Below, piece after piece: positions 61,327-64,000 of a stretch of DNA of 64,000 nucleotides. The notes beneath the pieces were generated by a model, which saw only the letters and a list, made by a program, of their open reading frames with translations, had not been told where the DNA came from and did not search any database. Made by a program: the position numbers and the translations under genes. The DNA is from Spirosoma foliorum. GTDB taxonomy: Bacteria > Bacteroidota > Bacteroidia > Cytophagales > Spirosomataceae. Within the stretch, counting starts at the first letter, position 1. Every line of letters starts with the position of its first letter. The stretch spans positions 3,857,001 to 3,921,000 of the forward strand of contig NZ_CP059732.1 of the NCBI RefSeq assembly GCF_014117325.1, given 5' to 3'.

Positions 61327-62609
61327 CAGGGTTCCCCGTCCAATAATGCCACCTCGTCGGCTTCGTCAATCTGATGCGATTGCAATGGAACGTCCTTCCG
61401 CCATAACCATCCCAGGTACACAACGGCCACAAGGGCTAATACCCCCGAAACAGCAAAAGAAGCGTCGATTCCCGACTCACCGTCAAAGTGATTCAACACC
61501 CAGCCCGCTCCCAAAGCACCTAACCCAATGCCCGCTTCGAGCGCGATGTACATCGTAGCCATCGCTCGTCCCCGCGTCTTCTCGTCACTTAGATCAGCCG
61601 TCCAGGCGGTTACCGTTGGTGAATTCATCCCCCACGACATACCGTAAAAAATGGCCGCTGTCCAGAATAAAAACGTTGAATCGGTTAAGATTAATAACCC
61701 CATCGAAAACGCCAGCACGATTGTTGAAATAAACAGTACCGGAATGCGGCCATAGCGATCTGATGTCCGACTGAAAACCAGCCGAATAGCTAAGGAAGCA
61801 ACTGTATATACCGTAAAAAACAACCCTTTGTTTGTAACGCCCAGCGACGCACTAAACGAGGAAATGACCGTCAGGATAACGCCCGACGAAAAGGATTGTA
61901 ACAGCAGAACCAGAAAAGGAGGAATGGCATTTTTGTCGAAAATTTCGTCTTTTTTCAGACGAAGTAATCCGAGTCGAAAGGGTTGTGTCTGCTTGAGTGT
62001 TTCGGGCATTCGGAGCAGGATACCGATTGACATCAGTGCAAAGGCGGACGATGTCCAGAACATAATATTCATGGAAAAATCGGTGGCTAACCAACTGCCA
62101 ATGGCGGGTCCCAACGACATACCCATGGCCGTAAACAAACCCAGCATACCCATTGCTTCGCCCCGGCGATTGGCCGGAACCACATCGGCTATATAGGCCG
62201 AGGTAGCTGTGGGTTTTGTTCCTGTAGAAAAACCGTGAATGAGTCGGAGCGTTAGAAAACCCCAGACCGTGAGCAAATAGGGATAGAGCAATCCGCAAAC
62301 GAAGCAGACAACCGAGCCGAAGGCCATAACCGGAACACGCCCGACGGTATCCGTAATTTTTCCGCTGAATGGCCGCGATACACCAGCCGTAAATGTAAAG
62401 AGCGCGATAATCAACCCAACATATTCCCGTCCTCCCATTTTTTCCAAATAGGCGGGCAACTCAGGAATCATCATCGAAAAACTGGCCGAAAACAGGAAGT
62501 TACTAACCGAGAGTAACCAAAAGGAGAACGTGTAAAGAGAGGGGCCGCTGGGGCTACGTCGAGAGAAAAGTGAACGAACGTCCAAAGTGACTGGATTTGG
62601 TTCGCTCAA
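61326..62609 (-). CDS. MFS transporter
   Basis: 427 residues with about 12 hydrophobic helices. Hallmarks: GKITDTVGRVPVMAFG (loop 2-3, MFS signature D-x3-G-R-x3), IADVVPANRRGEAMGMLG (motif C-like area) and RTSDRYGRIPVLF in the second half. It resembles the multidrug/sugar-efflux branch; the substrate is unknown. Complete. Confidence 0.85.
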   Translation of the reverse strand: MSEPNPVTLDVRSLFSRRSPSGPSLYTFSFWLLSVSNFLFSASFSMMIPELPAYLEKMGGREYVGLIIALFTFTAGVSRPFSGKITDTVGRVPVMAFGSVVCFVCGLLYPYLLTVWGFLTLRLIHGFSTGTKPTATSAYIADVVPANRRGEAMGMLGLFTAMGMSLGPAIGSWLATDFSMNIMFWTSSAFALMSIGILLRMPETLKQTQPFRLGLLRLKKDEIFDKNAIPPFLVLLLQSFSSGVILTVISSFSASLGVTNKGLFFTVYTVASLAIRLVFSRTSDRYGRIPVLFISTIVLAFSMGLLILTDSTFLFWTAAIFYGMSWGMNSPTVTAWTADLSDEKTRGRAMATMYIALEAGIGLGALGAGWVLNHFDGESGIDASFAVSGVLALVAVVYLGWLWRKDVPLQSHQIDEADEVALLDGEP

Positions 62610-62646
62610 ATTTACACATTCATTTTTGAAATTAGGTGAAGTTGAG

Positions 62647-62729
62647 GTTCGTAGTTCGAGGTTTGTAGTTGCTGGCGTGTCATTAATAACGAACCACGAA
62701 CTTCAAACCACAAACCTCGAACTACAAAC
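62647..62729. repeat. 24-base inverted repeat built of TTCGTAGTTCGAGG units
   Basis: Arms 62647-62670 and 62706-62729 differ at two positions. Each arm contains degenerate copies of a GTTTGTAGTTCGAG unit. It fills the space between the MFS and DUF4440 genes. Confidence 0.65.
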
Positions 62730-62730
62730 T

Positions 62731-63228
62731 CTATTTCGGCTCGGGTGTGCTATTGCCTCCATCGACCACAAACCGCCATTGGCCGTTGCGCTGGCGCTTC
62801 CAGACCGTTACGTAAACACCATATTGGGCACTCCGTTTTCCGGCATCGTCTTTTTTCGTGAGCATCCATTGACCAAACGTATAGCCTAAATCACCCGATG
62901 TAGCCGCATCGGCCTTCAGGACTTGCCAGGTCAAAACGGGTCCATTGGCTGGCAGGCGACTCATCTGAGCCCTCAGCGAATCAAATCCAATCGTGGGAGC
63001 GGTCCCGTCGTTGAGCTTAATCACATCATCGCTAGCATAGGTCGTAAAGGCTTTCGCCATACCCTGTTTTTCAGACATAATACTAAAATTCTGGTCTGCC
63101 TCCCGAATCTCGTCGATGGCTTTCTGACGGACGGCGGCCGCCGGATTCATGGAGCGTGGGCTATCGACCTGTGTACGGCAAGAGGCTGTCAATCCTAAAA
63201 GTAGTATGAGTGATAATGCAGACTTCAT
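62731..63228 (-). CDS. DUF4440/SnoaL-like lipoprotein
   Basis: 165 residues, lipobox LTASC (Cys17). NTF2-like fold: IDEIREADQNFSIMSEKQGM, a YASDDVIKLNDG segment, GDLGYTFGQWML and WKRQRNGQWRFVVDGGN, the DUF4440 pattern. Such proteins bind small molecules or act as weak enzymes; here in the periplasm, anchored by lipid. Confidence 0.8.
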   Translation of the reverse strand: MKSALSLILLLGLTASCRTQVDSPRSMNPAAAVRQKAIDEIREADQNFSIMSEKQGMAKAFTTYASDDVIKLNDGTAPTIGFDSLRAQMSRLPANGPVLTWQVLKADAATSGDLGYTFGQWMLTKKDDAGKRSAQYGVYVTVWKRQRNGQWRFVVDGGNSTPEPK

Positions 63229-63281
63229 GTGCAGTAGGATGATTAGTTATGATTTGGCGTAAATTTGCAAACTGAATTATG

Positions 63282-63371
63282 AATGATGAATGATAAATGA
63301 TGAATTATTTCCATGTCATTCGTCTCTGAAACGCCAGTCCGACCATAATTCATCATTTATCATTCATCATT
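63282..63371. repeat. 27-bp perfect inverted repeat before mltG
   Basis: 63282-63308 and 63345-63371 are exact complements, with a 36-base loop. The arms consist of AATGATGA/ATGATAAATGATGAAT-like short repeats. The right arm ends 4 bases before the mltG ATG, so it would sequester the ribosome site if transcribed. Confidence 0.7.
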
Positions 63372-63375
63372 TATT

Positions 63376-64000
63376 ATGTCTCGTAATTTAAAAATTGCTC
63401 TTTTCCTCACCGTTTCTATCCTGCTAACGACATTTTCGTTTTATTTCTGGCAGGTTTTCAGAAGTCCGAACCTTCAGGTAAACGATGGCGATAAAACGTT
63501 TGCGCTGCTCATTCCACGAGGAGCTACGTTTGAGTCGGTCATGGATACGCTAAAAACGCATAAGGTTATCAACGATGAGACGTCCTTTCGGTTTCTGGCC
63601 AAAATGATGAAATACCCTGAACTAGTCAAAGAAGGTCGTTATGAGATTAAGCCGCTCATGGGCAACCGGGAAGCGCTGGTTAAACTTCGTAGTGGCAATC
63701 AGGATGCTATGCCCGTGACCTTCACCAGCATGCGGCAAAAAAGCGATCTTATTCAACGAGTCGGCAGCAAGTTTGAATTTGGTCCCGAAGCACTCGGCAA
63801 ATTGCTCAACGATCCGGCCACCTGTCAGAAGTTCGGTTTCGATACCACTACGATTGTTTGCCTGTTCTTGCCAAACACTTATGAGATGTTCTGGACAATC
63901 AAACCTGAAGCATTTCTGGAGCGTATGGGTACCGAATACAAAAAGTTCTGGACGCCCGAACGTCAGGCCAAAGCGAAAGCATTGGGTATGAGTCAAACGC
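63376..64000 (+). CDS. mltG: Endolytic transglycosylase MltG, partial (runs off right edge)
   Basis: 208 residues visible from ATG 63376, open at the window edge. An N-terminal TM helix (about 6-26), a LysM-like part (FALLIPRGATFESVMDTLKT), KEGRYEIKPLMGNREALVKL and a YEMFWTIKPEAFLERM region match the MltG/YceG family; the catalytic YEMFW area starts with LPNTYE. It cleaves nascent peptidoglycan strands. The catalytic Glu lies in LPNTYE. Confidence 0.85.
   Translation, partial: MSRNLKIALFLTVSILLTTFSFYFWQVFRSPNLQVNDGDKTFALLIPRGATFESVMDTLKTHKVINDETSFRFLAKMMKYPELVKEGRYEIKPLMGNREALVKLRSGNQDAMPVTFTSMRQKSDLIQRVGSKFEFGPEALGKLLNDPATCQKFGFDTTTIVCLFLPNTYEMFWTIKPEAFLERMGTEYKKFWTPERQAKAKALGMSQT

Overview
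The window looks like chromosome from a Cytophagales bacterium (Bacteroidota), probably Spirosoma-like. The evidence is a PorQ-type type IX secretion gene, Bacteroidota lipobox lipoproteins, TTTG-N19-TAnnTTTG promoters, few Shine-Dalgarno sites, and a GH20 / S9 peptidase / LVIVD-lipoprotein gene complement. No tRNA, rRNA or CRISPR array was seen. Taxonomy is inferred, not tested.

Region 1 (about 1-41.6 kb, mostly minus strand) is the late half of a tailed prophage. In transcription order (right to left) it holds: a ParB-like/DNA methyltransferase fusion, an AdoMet-decarboxylase (SpeD-like) protein, small and large terminase, portal, scaffold-like protein, capsid, head-tail connector and tail proteins, tape measure, tail-tip proteins and a beta-helix tailspike. 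The lysis genes (overlapping spanin-like pair and a holin) run off the left edge. Several late genes follow a repeated leader element, CACTACGGACGGTG, on the minus strand.

Region 2 (about 15.0-26.8 kb) is a cargo island inserted in front of the tape measure gene. It is bounded on both sides by a copy of the tape-measure leader (terminator, repeated element, start of the gene). On the minus strand it carries a lipoprotein, a DUF4157 (eCIS-core) putative toxin, and a two-gene unit of a membrane protein and a membrane-anchored GTPase. On the plus strand it carries a RelA/SpoT-domain protein, HTH regulators, small phage proteins, an HNH nuclease gene split by an IS3-like element, and a LAGLIDADG endonuclease.

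Region 3 (41.7-47.1 kb, plus strand) is an early/replication operon: a Rad52-like annealing protein, an MmcB-like nuclease fold, a YopX protein, a ParB-like protein behind a 17-C tract, and many small proteins. It ends in a strong terminator at 47.04 kb. The right prophage boundary is probably between 47.1 and 48.0 kb; no integrase or attachment site was identified.

Region 4 (48-64 kb) is ordinary chromosome: a class III aminotransferase, a 38-residue membrane protein, an S9 peptidase, an acyl-CoA carboxylase beta subunit, two LVIVD lipoproteins with a barrel protein, PorQ, a Uma2 protein, a GH20 hexosaminidase, HslU, an MFS transporter, a DUF4440 lipoprotein and the start of MltG. Convergent gene pairs here are separated by long hairpin repeats.
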